A DNA stretch of 64,000 nucleotides from Arthrobacter sp. OAP107 (GCF_040546765.1 NZ_JBEPOK010000001.1:4402001-4466000), one strand, 5' to 3'; shown: positions 25,068 through 33,707, numbered from the stretch's first letter. The notes: generated by a model from the sequence alone, not told the origin. Numbers and translations are program-made.

Positions 25068-26372
25068 GTGCCAGCCAATCCTGAACCGTCCTCCCCTTCT
25101 GCACCGGCGCCGGCCGCCCGCCAGTCCGGGTTCTCCTTCCGGGTAGGCAAGCGCCTCAATGAAACCTGCAGCCCGGCCCCCGAGCAGGAGGACGCCAACG
25201 GAGGCGGGTTCCTGGGCCGGACCGGCACCATCACCACCCCGCACGGCGAGATCCAGACGCCAGCCTTCATCGCCGTCGGGACCAAGGCCACAGTCAAGTC
25301 GGTTCTTCCCGAGTCCATGGCCGAGCTCGGTGCCCAGGCCCTGCTGGCCAACGCCTACCACCTTTACCTGCAGCCCGGCCCCGGGATCCTGGACGAAGCC
25401 GGCGGCCTAGGTGCGTTCATGAACTGGCCCGGGCCAACCTTCACCGATTCGGGCGGCTTCCAGGTGATGAGCCTGGGCTCGGGGTTCAAGAAGGTCATCG
25501 ACATGAAGTCCGTGGACACCTCCGGACCGGACGATGCCGTGGCCCCCGGCAAGGAGCGCCTGGCCCACATCGACGACGACGGCGTGTGGTTCAAGAGCCA
25601 CCTCAACGGGGACCGCCACCGCTTCTCGCCCGAGATCTCCATGCAGGTCCAGCACCAGATCGGTGCGGACATCATGTTCGCCTTCGATGAGCTCACCACT
25701 CTGCAGAACTCGCGCGGCTACCAGGAGGAATCGCTGGAACGCACGAGGCTCTGGGCGGTGCGTTGCCTCGAGGAGCACTTCCGGCTCACGGCCGAGCGGG
25801 CGGGCAAGCCGTACCAGGCCCTGTTCGGGGTGATCCAGGGCGCCCAGTACGAGGACCTCCGCCGGAAGGCCTGCCGGGATCTCGGTGCCATGGCGTTCGA
25901 CGGCTACGGGATCGGCGGTGCCCTCGAGAAGGAGAACCTGGGCACCATTGTTCGCTGGTGCAACGAGGAACTTCCCGAGAACAAGCCGCGGCATCTCCTG
26001 GGCATCTCGGAGCCGGACGACATCTTCACGGCCATCGAGAACGGCGCCGACACCTTCGACTGCGTCTCCCCCACGCGGGTGGCCCGGAACTCCGCGTTCT
26101 ACACGCCCGACGGCCGCTTCAACCTCTCCGGCGCCAAGTACAGGCGCGACTTCGGTCCGCTGCAGGACGGCTGCGACTGCTACGCGTGCCTGAACTACTC
26201 GCGCGCCTACATCCATCACCTGTTCAAGGCCAAGGAAATGCTCTCCGCCACGCTGATCTCCATCCACAACGAGCGCTTCGTGGTGAAGATGGTGGACGAC
26301 GCCCGGTTGGCGATCGACTCCGGCGACTTCTTCGAGTTCAAGGCCGAGACCCTGGGCCGGTACTACACCTAG
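25068..26372 (+). CDS. tgt: tRNA-guanine transglycosylase
   Basis: 434 aa from GTG. The enzyme exchanges guanine-34 of GUN-anticodon tRNAs for preQ1 or queuine. Catalytic and binding motifs are DSGGFQVMSLG (Asp), GVIQGAQYEDLR, GYGIGGALEKEN and DCVSPTRVARN. The zinc site is CDCYAC with a His about 25 residues on (LISIHNERF). The N-terminal 50 residues are a Ser/Pro extension. A queuosine-precursor transporter gene lies 1.2 kb downstream, which points to use of salvaged base. Confidence 0.95.
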   Translation: MPANPEPSSPSAPAPAARQSGFSFRVGKRLNETCSPAPEQEDANGGGFLGRTGTITTPHGEIQTPAFIAVGTKATVKSVLPESMAELGAQALLANAYHLYLQPGPGILDEAGGLGAFMNWPGPTFTDSGGFQVMSLGSGFKKVIDMKSVDTSGPDDAVAPGKERLAHIDDDGVWFKSHLNGDRHRFSPEISMQVQHQIGADIMFAFDELTTLQNSRGYQEESLERTRLWAVRCLEEHFRLTAERAGKPYQALFGVIQGAQYEDLRRKACRDLGAMAFDGYGIGGALEKENLGTIVRWCNEELPENKPRHLLGISEPDDIFTAIENGADTFDCVSPTRVARNSAFYTPDGRFNLSGAKYRRDFGPLQDGCDCYACLNYSRAYIHHLFKAKEMLSATLISIHNERFVVKMVDDARLAIDSGDFFEFKAETLGRYYT

Positions 26373-26397
26373 GCGACTTCCTGCGCCCATCCGCCCA

Positions 26398-26459
26398 TTT
26401 CGACGGTTCCCTGTCCGGTAGACGTTGCCGGACGTCTTGCGGGCACGGAACCGTCGAAA
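26398..26459. repeat. 62-bp palindromic repeat, family 2, left copy
   Basis: Perfect 13-bp ends TTTCGACGGTTCC (26398-26410) and reverse complement (26447-26459). It lies 25 bp after the tgt stop and 66 bp before the AbiEi/DUF559 gene. Same orientation and length as the right copy at 27478-27539, about 80% identical. Confidence 0.88.
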
Positions 26460-26525
26460 CAGGCTGTTTCCACATAGGGGTGAGAGTCTCTGGGCCTCCG
26501 CTTCCAGAGCGGTCATGGTGGAAAC

Positions 26526-27500
26526 ATGAGCCAACCTTTAGCCGGGCTGCCCGCAAGGGAGAACCTCTGGCGCACCGAGCAACTCTTGGAGCGCGGGTTG
26601 AATTCGCGGGCAATCGCCCAGCTGGTCCGGGATGAGACCCTGGTCCGGGTGCGTCGCGGCTGCTACGCGCGCGGCAACTGGTGGACCAGCCTGAATGCCG
26701 CCGGCCGCCGGCGGCAGCTCATTTACGCTCACGCGCACGGAACACGCACGACGTCGGCAGGAGGCTTCGTTTACAGCCACACCTCGGGTGCCAGCTTGCA
26801 GAGGCTCCACCTGTGGGGAGTCGACGATAAGGTCCATCTGACACAGGCTGGCTGCCCGTCGGGTGTTTCGCATGGGCGCGGCGTGGTGGCCCATACCCGG
26901 CATGTGAGCAGCCGTGAGATGACTTTTGTGGATGGCCTCCCGTGCACCTCGCTAGAGCGGACCGTGGTGGACTGCTGCCTGATGTTTAGCGCTCGCCAAT
27001 CCCTGATTCTGGTGGACCACGCCGCCCGGCTGGGGGCCGACCTACAGCTGTTGCGGAACTACTGCACGGCGTTGGCGGGCCGCAACGGGGTCGTGGCATT
27101 TCGCCGGGCGCTGGAACTGGTGGATGCCCGCTCCGAATCTGCCGGTGAGAGCTTGACCCGGGAACTCATTCACAGACTCAAGATCCCAGCGCCGGAATTG
27201 CAATACGTAGTGCGGACACCGCTGGGCGAACACCGTCTGGACTTTGCGTGGCCCAGGCGAAAGGTGGCACTCGAGTTCGACGGCAAGACCAAATACTTCG
27301 ATTACCGGCCCACGAGCGAGGTCGTGTTTCAGGAGCGGCGCCGGGAAAAGGCTCTTATGGAGCAGGGCTGGACTTTCATCCGGGTCGAGTGGAAGGACCT
27401 GTTCCGCGAGCAGGAGTTCAAGTACCGGCTGCTTCGCGCGCTGGAACAGGGCTCGGATGGAACCCAGCCCGCGCCGTTTCGACGGTTCCCTGCCGGCTAG
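26526..27500 (+). CDS. AbiEi-like N-domain + DUF559 (Vsr-like nuclease fold) protein
   Basis: 324 aa. Residues 1-80 resemble the AbiEi antitoxin winged helix (TEQLLERGLNSRAIAQLVRDE, LVRVRRGCYARG). Residues 215-305 have the DUF559/Vsr-like endonuclease order: LDFAWPRRKVALEFDGKTKY with acidic D and E-x-D residues, RRREKALMEQGWTFIRVEWKDL with the RE/K helix and final strand. A nuclease or nicking role is inference. The last codons and the TAG stop are supplied by the 62-bp repeat at 27478, so the gene and repeat are physically fused. No partner AbiEii toxin gene is adjacent. Confidence 0.82.
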   Translation: MSQPLAGLPARENLWRTEQLLERGLNSRAIAQLVRDETLVRVRRGCYARGNWWTSLNAAGRRRQLIYAHAHGTRTTSAGGFVYSHTSGASLQRLHLWGVDDKVHLTQAGCPSGVSHGRGVVAHTRHVSSREMTFVDGLPCTSLERTVVDCCLMFSARQSLILVDHAARLGADLQLLRNYCTALAGRNGVVAFRRALELVDARSESAGESLTRELIHRLKIPAPELQYVVRTPLGEHRLDFAWPRRKVALEFDGKTKYFDYRPTSEVVFQERRREKALMEQGWTFIRVEWKDLFREQEFKYRLLRALEQGSDGTQPAPFRRFPAG

Positions 27501-27539
27501 ACGCTGCGGAACGTCGAACTGGCACGGAAGCGTCGAAAC
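27478..27539. repeat. 62-bp palindromic repeat, family 2, right copy
   Basis: TTTCGACGGTTCC (27478-27490) pairs with GGAAGCGTCGAAA (27527-27539), one mismatch in 13. It contains the stop codon (27498-27500) of the AbiEi/DUF559 gene. Followed 20 bp later by the end of the convergent transporter gene. Confidence 0.88.
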
Positions 27540-27559
27540 GGCGGCCGGCGCGCCAAAGG

Positions 27560-28252
27560 CTACGCGTAACTCGGCTCGCGCTTCTTGACCCAGCCGATGG
27601 CCAGGGTTGTCACGGGAACGAAGAGGAACTCCACGAGAGTCTTATAGAGGAAGCCCACCAGCACATAGTTCACGAACATGCCGAAGTCACTGATGCCGAT
27701 CACCGAGGCCGCGATGCTGCAGAAGATCAGCGTGTCCACGAACTCCCCGGCCACCGAGGAGCTCATGATGCGTGCCCACAGGGACTTTTCGCCGGTACGG
27801 GCCTTCATCCGGACCAGGATCCACGAGTTGATGGTCTGCCCGGCGAAGAACGCGAGAAGCGAGGCCAGGACGATCTGCGGAACCGGGCCGATGGCGCCTT
27901 CGAGCGCGGCCTGCTTGGCAGCGCCGAAGTCGTCGTCGAAGCCGGGCAGCGCGATGATCACCCAGTAGCAGAGCGAGGCGAAAACGGACAGGGCGAACGT
28001 GGTGACGATGGCCTTCCGGGCAACCTTGAAGCCGTAGACCTCGCTGATGACGTCGCCCAGAATGTACGCCAGCGGGAACAGGAAGAAGCCTCCGTCCGTG
28101 ACAATCGGTCCCAGCGCCACGCCCTTGGAGGCACCGATGTTGGACAGGATCAGCACCACGGCCATGACGGCGAGCATGATGCCGAAGTAGGGGGAACCCG
28201 CCGAGGCGAATTTCGGCGTGGATTTCGGCAGGGAGGACTGGGCGGTGGTCAT
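27560..28252 (-). CDS. yhhQ: Queuosine precursor transporter (YhhQ/VUT family)
   Basis: 230 aa with about six membrane helices. Signature stretches are VLILSNIGASKGV, GGFFLFPLAYILGDVISEVYG and AGEFVDTLIFCSIA, the VUT_1 pattern. The family imports 7-deazaguanine bases (preQ0, preQ1, or queuine). The nearby tgt gives the enzyme that uses the imported base. No queC/D/E/F synthesis gene is in the window. I looked for a preQ1 aptamer before the start and saw none. Confidence 0.9.
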   Translation of the reverse strand: MTTAQSSLPKSTPKFASAGSPYFGIMLAVMAVVLILSNIGASKGVALGPIVTDGGFFLFPLAYILGDVISEVYGFKVARKAIVTTFALSVFASLCYWVIIALPGFDDDFGAAKQAALEGAIGPVPQIVLASLLAFFAGQTINSWILVRMKARTGEKSLWARIMSSSVAGEFVDTLIFCSIAASVIGISDFGMFVNYVLVGFLYKTLVEFLFVPVTTLAIGWVKKREPSYA

Positions 28253-28425
28253 GGGTGTTCCATTCGTAGTGGTTCGCTCGGCTGCCCTCGACTCGGGAAG
28301 TGGCAGCCGGCTGTATTAGCACTGGACGGGTCCCGCCGGCTGGCCGCCGAAACCGCCCTCCATTCTCCCACCGTTATCTGCACCCCAAAGTGCCGGACTC
28401 ACGTACTGCCGAACCCTGGGAACGG

Positions 28426-28488
28426 ACGACGGCGGGCTGCCGCCCCCGGGACCCAAAGGTCACCGCGGTGATGGCAACCCGCCGTCGT
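28426..28488. repeat. 63-bp palindromic repeat, family 3 copy A
   Basis: Perfect 11-bp ends ACGACGGCGGG and CCCGCCGTCGT. The interior shares GGGACC and AAGGTCA in the same order with the copy at 36537-36597. It lies between the transporter genes yhhQ and the KgtP-like gene, beyond their coding ends. Confidence 0.75.
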
Positions 28489-28531
28489 GCGTTATCGCCT
28501 GTAAATAGCAGGCGCTGTGCGCTACTGGAGC

Positions 28532-29962
28532 TCAGGCGCTGACGAAGTCGTCGTCGTCGTCCTTGCGCGCGGCGCCCGCCGGGACGCCGGACGCTGCCGT
28601 GCCGGACCAGGCGTGGCCCTGCTCCCGGTCCAGGTGCGTGGTCTTCTTGTTCTTCAGCGCGAAGATGTAGACCAGCAGGGACACACCGATGGCGATGGTG
28701 ACGTACGTGAAAAAGAGGTCTACCTGGTCCGCCTTCTGCAGGGCGGCGCCGATCAGCGGAACCGTCCCGCCGAAGAGCGAGTTGGCGATCGCGTAGCCCA
28801 GCCCGACGCCGAGTGCGCGGATGGATGCCGGGAAGAGCTCGGCCTTCACGAGCGCGTTGATGGAGGTGTAGCCGCCCACGATCAGCAGGCCGCCCATCAT
28901 CAGCAGGAACGCGGTGAAGGGATCCTTGGTGCCGGCCAGGGTCGAGAGCAGCGGCCAGGTGAAGAGCACTCCGGTGATGCCGAACCAGAGGAGCAGTGGC
29001 TTGCGGCCCACCTTGTCCGAGATGATGCCGTAGACGGGCTGGAGCAGCATGAAGATGAACAGCGCCCAGAAGTTGATCACGGACGTGTCCGTCTTGGCAA
29101 TGCCGGACGTATCGTTCATGAACTTCAGGATGAAGTTGGTGTAGGTGTAGAACGCCACGGTGCCGCCCAGGGTCACGCCGATGCAGATCAGCAGCGGCTT
29201 CCAGTGCTGGGTGAGCAGCAGGCGCAGGGTCCCGGGCTGGGCTTCGCCGGATATGGCAGGAGCCTTGGCCGCCTGCACCTGCTCCGCGGAAACCGTCTCC
29301 TCCATCGAGCGCCGCAGCCAAAGGACCACCAGCGCCGCAACGCCGCCGATGGCGAACGGTATGCGCCAGCCCCACTCCTTCAGCAGGCCGTCGCCCAGGC
29401 TGTTCTGCAGGACCACCAGCACCAGCAGGGCCAGCATCTGGCCGCCGACCAGGGTCACGTACTGGAAGCTGGAGAAGAAGCCGCGGCGCTTGGAGGTGGC
29501 GGCTTCGGACATGTACGTGGCGCTGGTGCCGTATTCGCCGCCCACGGAGAAGCCCTGCAGCACGCGGATGAGGATCAGCAGGACCAGGGCCCAGATCCCA
29601 ATGACATCCTGGGTGGGGAGGATCGCAATCGCAAAGGAGCCGGCGGACATCAGGGTCACGCTGAGGGTCAGGGCGGCCTTGCGCCCGTTCCGGTCGGCGT
29701 ATCGCCCGAAGAACCAGCTGCCGATGGGTCGCATGAGGAACGACGTCGAGAAGACCGCCATCGCCTCGAGCCCGGCCTGGAGCTCGTCCTTGGAATTGAA
29801 GAAATGTGCTTGGAAGTACGCCGCGAAGACTGTGTAGACGTAGAGGTCGTACCACTCGACGAGGTTGCCGGCGGAGCCCTTGAGGATGTTGCTTACGGCC
29901 CTGCGTGTCTGTGCGGCTTCGCTGGGTGCCGCGTCGTGGGGCGCTGCGTGCTGGGTGCTCAT
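28532..29962 (-). CDS. MHS-family carboxylate:H+ symporter, KgtP-like
   Basis: 476 aa, started at the ATG at 29962 with AGGAAGG eight bases upstream. Twelve membrane helices. The first 200 residues closely follow E. coli KgtP (GNLVEWYDLYVYTVFAAYF, FLMRPIGSWFFGRYADRNGR, GLSVGGEYGTSATYMSE-like segment). An alpha-ketoglutarate or related dicarboxylate is therefore the likely substrate. It is divergent from a TctD/TctE-like two-component operon with a TAXI receptor, which probably controls it. The acidic tail (KDDDDDFVSA) is unusual. Confidence 0.88.
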   Translation of the reverse strand: MSTQHAAPHDAAPSEAAQTRRAVSNILKGSAGNLVEWYDLYVYTVFAAYFQAHFFNSKDELQAGLEAMAVFSTSFLMRPIGSWFFGRYADRNGRKAALTLSVTLMSAGSFAIAILPTQDVIGIWALVLLILIRVLQGFSVGGEYGTSATYMSEAATSKRRGFFSSFQYVTLVGGQMLALLVLVVLQNSLGDGLLKEWGWRIPFAIGGVAALVVLWLRRSMEETVSAEQVQAAKAPAISGEAQPGTLRLLLTQHWKPLLICIGVTLGGTVAFYTYTNFILKFMNDTSGIAKTDTSVINFWALFIFMLLQPVYGIISDKVGRKPLLLWFGITGVLFTWPLLSTLAGTKDPFTAFLLMMGGLLIVGGYTSINALVKAELFPASIRALGVGLGYAIANSLFGGTVPLIGAALQKADQVDLFFTYVTIAIGVSLLVYIFALKNKKTTHLDREQGHAWSGTAASGVPAGAARKDDDDDFVSA

Positions 29963-30363
29963 CAATGAACCTTCCTGGTCGGTGCCACCGTCGGCGTCCG
30001 AGGTGCGAAATGGGTGTCCTGCCGGAATCCCCGCTCCCGGCTTCCCTGCGCCTGTCCGGCGGCGTTGAGCAGTTCTCCGCCCGCAGCCCCGGACCGGGCG
30101 CCTGGCCGGCAGATCCTGCAAGAGGACACCTGCCAATTTATGCGTGATCCTTGGCACATCCAACGTGGAGAGGCATTTCCTAACACTTCCTTAGGAATTG
30201 GAAACTGCCGACGGCGGCGGGTCGCCTTTGCCCTTCACCCAACGTCATTGCACGCATTCCATCGTTCCCGCGGCAGCAGCAAGGCGAAATCCGCGGACAA
30301 GGAGTAATGTCCAAACGGACTCCGATGTCCCCCCAACAGCAACGAAGGCAGAGGAAACAGGCA
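29963..30363. other. 401-bp divergent control region
   Basis: No gene seen. It separates the KgtP-like gene from the two-component operon and contains the TTCCTAA/TTAGGAA element at 30177-30197. An alternative in-frame start for the response regulator at 30307 follows AAGGAG by only 2 nt. Confidence 0.45.
30177..30197. promoter_or_regulatory. Candidate response-regulator operator
   Basis: TTCCTAA-N7-TTAGGAA is a perfect palindrome; read as direct repeats, TTCCTA and TTCCTT start 10 bp apart (30177, 30187), the spacing used by OmpR/PhoB-type regulators. It lies in the divergent region between transporter and response-regulator genes. Confidence 0.5.
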
Positions 30364-31032
30364 ATGCGCGTGCTCATCGTCGAGGACGACGACGCGATGG
30401 CGTCGGCCCTCGAGGCGGCTGTCGTTTCCGCAGGGCACAAGGCGCATCGGGTGTCCCGGGGTGCGGATGCGTTGCTGATCCACCGGGAGCACGATGTCAT
30501 TCTTCTGGACCTCGGACTTCCGGACATGGACGGCCTCGAGCTCCTGCGCAAGCTTCGCCAGGTCACGGGCTGCCCCATCCTCATCCTCACAGCACGCGAT
30601 GACGAGCGCAGCGTGGTCCTTGGCCTCCGCTCCGGGGCTGACGACTATCTGGTCAAGCCGGTGAAGCTTGTGGAGCTCCTCGCCCGGATTGAAGCAGTGA
30701 CACGGCGGGCGGGCCGCAGCGGGCCCGGGAAATCCCACAGCGTTGTCCTGGGGGAACTCGACGTCGACCTCGACCGGCGGGTGGCTGCCATCGGCTCCCG
30801 GGTCCTCCCACTGACCGCAACGGAATTCGATCTCTTGGCCCTGCTGGTCCGGAACGCCGGCTCCGTGGTGACCCGCGAACAGATCCTCGATGCCCTGTGG
30901 GGTGACGCTTTCCTGGCTTCGTCCCGGTCCCTGGACGTGCACCTCACCGGGCTGAGGTCCAAGCTGCAGATGCCCGGCTTCATCATCAACGTCCGGGGCG
31001 TGGGATACCGGGTTGAAGCGGAACCGTCGTGA
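30364..31032 (+). CDS. OmpR-family response regulator (TctD-like)
   Basis: 222 aa from ATG 30364, which has AGAGGA about 8 nt upstream. Receiver domain residues 1-115 with acidic pocket EDDD (7-10), phospho-acceptor Asp49 in LLDLGLPD, Thr in LTARDD and Lys in VKPVK. A winged helix (LTATEFDLLALLVRNAG, VHLTGLRSKL, VRGVGYR) occupies residues 130-220. Its stop overlaps the kinase start (GTGA). It likely activates or represses the divergent carboxylate transporter. Confidence 0.92.
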   Translation: MRVLIVEDDDAMASALEAAVVSAGHKAHRVSRGADALLIHREHDVILLDLGLPDMDGLELLRKLRQVTGCPILILTARDDERSVVLGLRSGADDYLVKPVKLVELLARIEAVTRRAGRSGPGKSHSVVLGELDVDLDRRVAAIGSRVLPLTATEFDLLALLVRNAGSVVTREQILDALWGDAFLASSRSLDVHLTGLRSKLQMPGFIINVRGVGYRVEAEPS

Positions 31033-32540
31033 AGCGCCGGGTCCTGGGCATCCTGAGCCTGTTCGCCCTGGTGATGGTGGTGGCGATCTCCAGCGCCATC
31101 CTCAGCTCGGCGGGGCGGGAGCTGACCCAGGAAGTCCAGATCAATCGCGTCTCGGCACTGAACCGGTTTGCCCAGGTTGCGTACGACGCCTCGCAAAGTG
31201 GTGACCCCACGCAGCTCCGGCGCGAAATGGAGCGTTACTCCAGCCTTTACGGCGAGGGCGTCCTGGTTCGACTGGAGGAAGCCGCCACGGTGCAGTCCGG
31301 CGGGCTTGACCCGGACCGCCCCGACGTGCGGGATGCGATCTCCCGTGCCAGCCTGAACCTCAATGACACAACGCTTGAGCCGTTGCAGCCGTTTGGCTCA
31401 GGCCGGGCGCTTATTTCGCGCTCGTTTGGCAGCGCCAGCCAGGTGCTGGGTGAAGCCGTCCTGGAAGTGGATCTCGAGGCGGCACGGCAGAAACTTCGCG
31501 ACCGCTGGCTGCTGGTGGGCCTGGGCGCGGCCGGGCTTTCGGCGGTCCTGCTCCTGGGGGCGCTCCGTGCCACAGGATGGGTGATCCGGCCGGTGCTTCG
31601 GTTGAACTCGGCGGTGGCGGAACTGGAGGCCACCGGCAGGGCTGCGCGGCTTCCCGAAGCCGGGCCACCCGAGCTCAGGGAACTGAGCCGTTCCTTCACC
31701 AAAATGGCCGAGACTGTAAGCAACAGCACGGAGTCCCAGCGCCGGCTCATCGCCGATACCTCCCACCAGCTCCGCAACCCCATCGGGGCGCTGCGGCTGC
31801 GGATCGACCTGCTGCAGCTGGAACTCCGGACGGACTCTGAACGGGCCAAAGCTGAGGGGGTCGTGAGGGAACTCGAGCGCGTCGAGGAGATCCTGGACGT
31901 CGTCCTTAAGTTGGCTACCGCCGAGCACCGGGCTTCCGAAAATGCTGCCAACCAATCCATCAGGCCGGGCGCGGACGGCACGGTGCAGTCCATCGATCCG
32001 TACCCCGTGCTGGAGGAGGAAGTAGACCGCGCACGCCCCGCAGCCAAACACGTCGCCTCCAGACTCGTTTTGAAGGCTCCTCCGCAGCCACCCCTGCAGC
32101 TTCGCTGCAGCGCCGCCGAGCTGGCCCAGATGGTGGGGGAACTGATCACCAATGCCATCAAGTACGCGCCCGGGGCCGCCATCACGGTGGACACCCGCCC
32201 ACTGGGCGGCTCTGTGGTGATTGAAGTGTCCGACGACGGTCCGGGGCTGCCGCCCGAAGAGCTCGCCGCTGCAGCCACGCGGTTTTGGCGTTCCCCGCGC
32301 CACGCCGACATCCGGGGCACGGGGCTGGGAATGACCATTGTGGACCGGCTGGCGGGTGCGAACGGGGGACGCCTGACGCTTCGGGGACGTGATCCGCACG
32401 GTCTGCTTGCGCTCCTGGAGTTTCCCGCCGGTTCGGCAACAAGTGCTCGGTCAACAACCGCTCCGGCAGCAGAAAGGGACGGCGCTGACGCAGCGGATCC
32501 TGGGGCGGGCGCTGCTCTGCGGGAAGGAAGGCGACCGTGA
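31029..32540 (+). CDS. Sensor histidine kinase (TctE-like)
   Basis: 503 aa, GTG start overlapping the regulator stop. Helix 1 at about residues 7-27, an extracytoplasmic domain of about 125 residues, helix 2 at about 160-182, then HAMP. The H-box is DTSHQLRNPIGALRLRIDLL, the N-box LITNAIKYAP, and G-boxes SDDGPGLPPEE and GTGLGMTIVDRL. The C-terminal 35 residues are Ala/Asp-rich. Its stop overlaps the start of the TAXI-protein gene, so the binding protein is made in fixed proportion and is probably its sensory partner. Confidence 0.92.
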   Translation: MKRRVLGILSLFALVMVVAISSAILSSAGRELTQEVQINRVSALNRFAQVAYDASQSGDPTQLRREMERYSSLYGEGVLVRLEEAATVQSGGLDPDRPDVRDAISRASLNLNDTTLEPLQPFGSGRALISRSFGSASQVLGEAVLEVDLEAARQKLRDRWLLVGLGAAGLSAVLLLGALRATGWVIRPVLRLNSAVAELEATGRAARLPEAGPPELRELSRSFTKMAETVSNSTESQRRLIADTSHQLRNPIGALRLRIDLLQLELRTDSERAKAEGVVRELERVEEILDVVLKLATAEHRASENAANQSIRPGADGTVQSIDPYPVLEEEVDRARPAAKHVASRLVLKAPPQPPLQLRCSAAELAQMVGELITNAIKYAPGAAITVDTRPLGGSVVIEVSDDGPGLPPEELAAAATRFWRSPRHADIRGTGLGMTIVDRLAGANGGRLTLRGRDPHGLLALLEFPAGSATSARSTTAPAAERDGADAADPGAGAALREGRRP

Positions 32541-33595
32541 GACGGGACCTAGAGCATTCAGTGGGCTGGCAGCATTCAGTGGGCCGGCGCGGGGTCCTGA
32601 AGTCCGGACTGGGCCTGGTCCTCGGGGCCGTTGGCCTTCCGGGCATGGCCGCGTGCACTGCGTCACCGGGTCCGGCAAGGGTGACCGTGGCCGGAGGCGA
32701 AGCCGGCGGCTTCTACCTCGAGTTCGCCACGCTTCTTGCCGAGTCGCTCCAACGCCACAGAATCGCCCAACGCGCAGAAGCCCTGACCACCGGCGGCAGC
32801 CTTGACAACATGAAGCGACTGGCCGCCGGCGAGGCAACGTTCGCCGTCGCGCTTCTCGACGCCGCTGTACATCAAGTAGCTGCGCAGCAACCAGGCGTAC
32901 CGCAGGAGGCAGCGCCGCCGACCGGTCCGCCGCAGGCGGGGGGCCAGCCCGCCGGGGCGATGCTCGCCGTCGGGAAAGTCTACGAAAACTATGTCCACTG
33001 CCTGGTGCGGCGGGACAGTGGAATCGGGAACTACACCGACCTCAAGGGCAGGAGGATCGGGATTGGTGAGGCGGGGTCGGGAACATCACTGACGGCCGGC
33101 AGGATCCTGGACGTGTCAGGGCTGGCAGGCACGGCTGGGGCCGTTACCGAAGTCAATCTGGGCCTCAACGACGGGCTCGCCGCGCTCCGGAGGAAAGCCG
33201 TGGACGTCCTGTTCTGGTCGGGCGGCGTTCCGACAGCCGCCATCACGGAGGCGAACGAGCAGCCGGGGCTTCGGCTGCTCGACCTGTCCAACCTGGTCCG
33301 GCCCCTTCGCGGGCGCTTCGGTGCCTTTTACGACCGCGTGCTGATTCCCGGCAGCGCATACCCGGGAGCCGGGTCCGCCTGGACCGTGGGCGTCGGGAAC
33401 CTCCTGCTCTGCCGTGACGACCTCGACGGCGACATCGTCCGGAACACCGTTCGACTGCTGGTGGATCATGCCGACGAACTCGTTCCCCGTTCCAGCCTCG
33501 GCGTTCAGTTCCTGAGCCCGGACACCCTGATCAACACGGCCGATCTGCCCCTGCATCCCGCTGCAGCGGAGGCCTACCGCACACTGCACGGCTAG
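32537..33595 (+). CDS. TAXI-family TRAP-type solute-binding lipoprotein
   Basis: 352 aa, GTG start overlapping the kinase stop by four bases. Hydrophobic export segment ending in a lipobox-like AAC (about residue 40), then a TAXI fold: TVAGGEAGGFYLEFATLLAE, LTTGGSLDNMKRLAAGEATFAVAL, and LKGRRIGIGEAGSGTSLTAGRIL. Such proteins normally feed TRAP permeases, but no TRAP membrane gene is nearby. Position inside a two-component operon suggests a periplasmic-type ligand sensor presenting a carboxylate or amino acid to the kinase. Residues 105-130 are a Pro/Gln-rich insertion. Confidence 0.87.
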   Translation: MRRDLEHSVGWQHSVGRRGVLKSGLGLVLGAVGLPGMAACTASPGPARVTVAGGEAGGFYLEFATLLAESLQRHRIAQRAEALTTGGSLDNMKRLAAGEATFAVALLDAAVHQVAAQQPGVPQEAAPPTGPPQAGGQPAGAMLAVGKVYENYVHCLVRRDSGIGNYTDLKGRRIGIGEAGSGTSLTAGRILDVSGLAGTAGAVTEVNLGLNDGLAALRRKAVDVLFWSGGVPTAAITEANEQPGLRLLDLSNLVRPLRGRFGAFYDRVLIPGSAYPGAGSAWTVGVGNLLLCRDDLDGDIVRNTVRLLVDHADELVPRSSLGVQFLSPDTLINTADLPLHPAAAEAYRTLHG

Positions 33596-33617
33596 GCAGC
33601 GCCCCCCGACTGCGGTC

Positions 33618-33668
33618 GGCTTCCGGGACCTGCGCTTCCCGGGCAGGGCTTCCGGGACAGGCGCTTCC
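33618..33668. repeat. 22-bp direct repeat, 29-bp period, before pdxK
   Basis: GGCTTCCGGGAC occurs at 33618 and 33647, each continuing to GCGCTTCC (20 of 22 positions shared). It lies between the TAXI gene and pdxK. Operator or chance duplication; no regulator inferred. Confidence 0.4.
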
Positions 33669-33707
33669 GGCGTCAGTAGGATGCTCGCGGCATGGCAGGA
33701 TGGAACG

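Noticed and set aside
26526..27500. Complete AbiE toxin-antitoxin system
   Set aside because: Only the AbiEi-like domain is present; no AbiEii nucleotidyltransferase follows.
28253..28425. preQ1 riboswitch before the YhhQ-type gene
   Set aside because: No sequence resembling known preQ1 aptamer cores was found by eye.
28517..29968. 483-codon frame opposite the KgtP-like gene
   Set aside because: Composition (His, Arg, Gln, Gly-rich) is typical of antisense translation.
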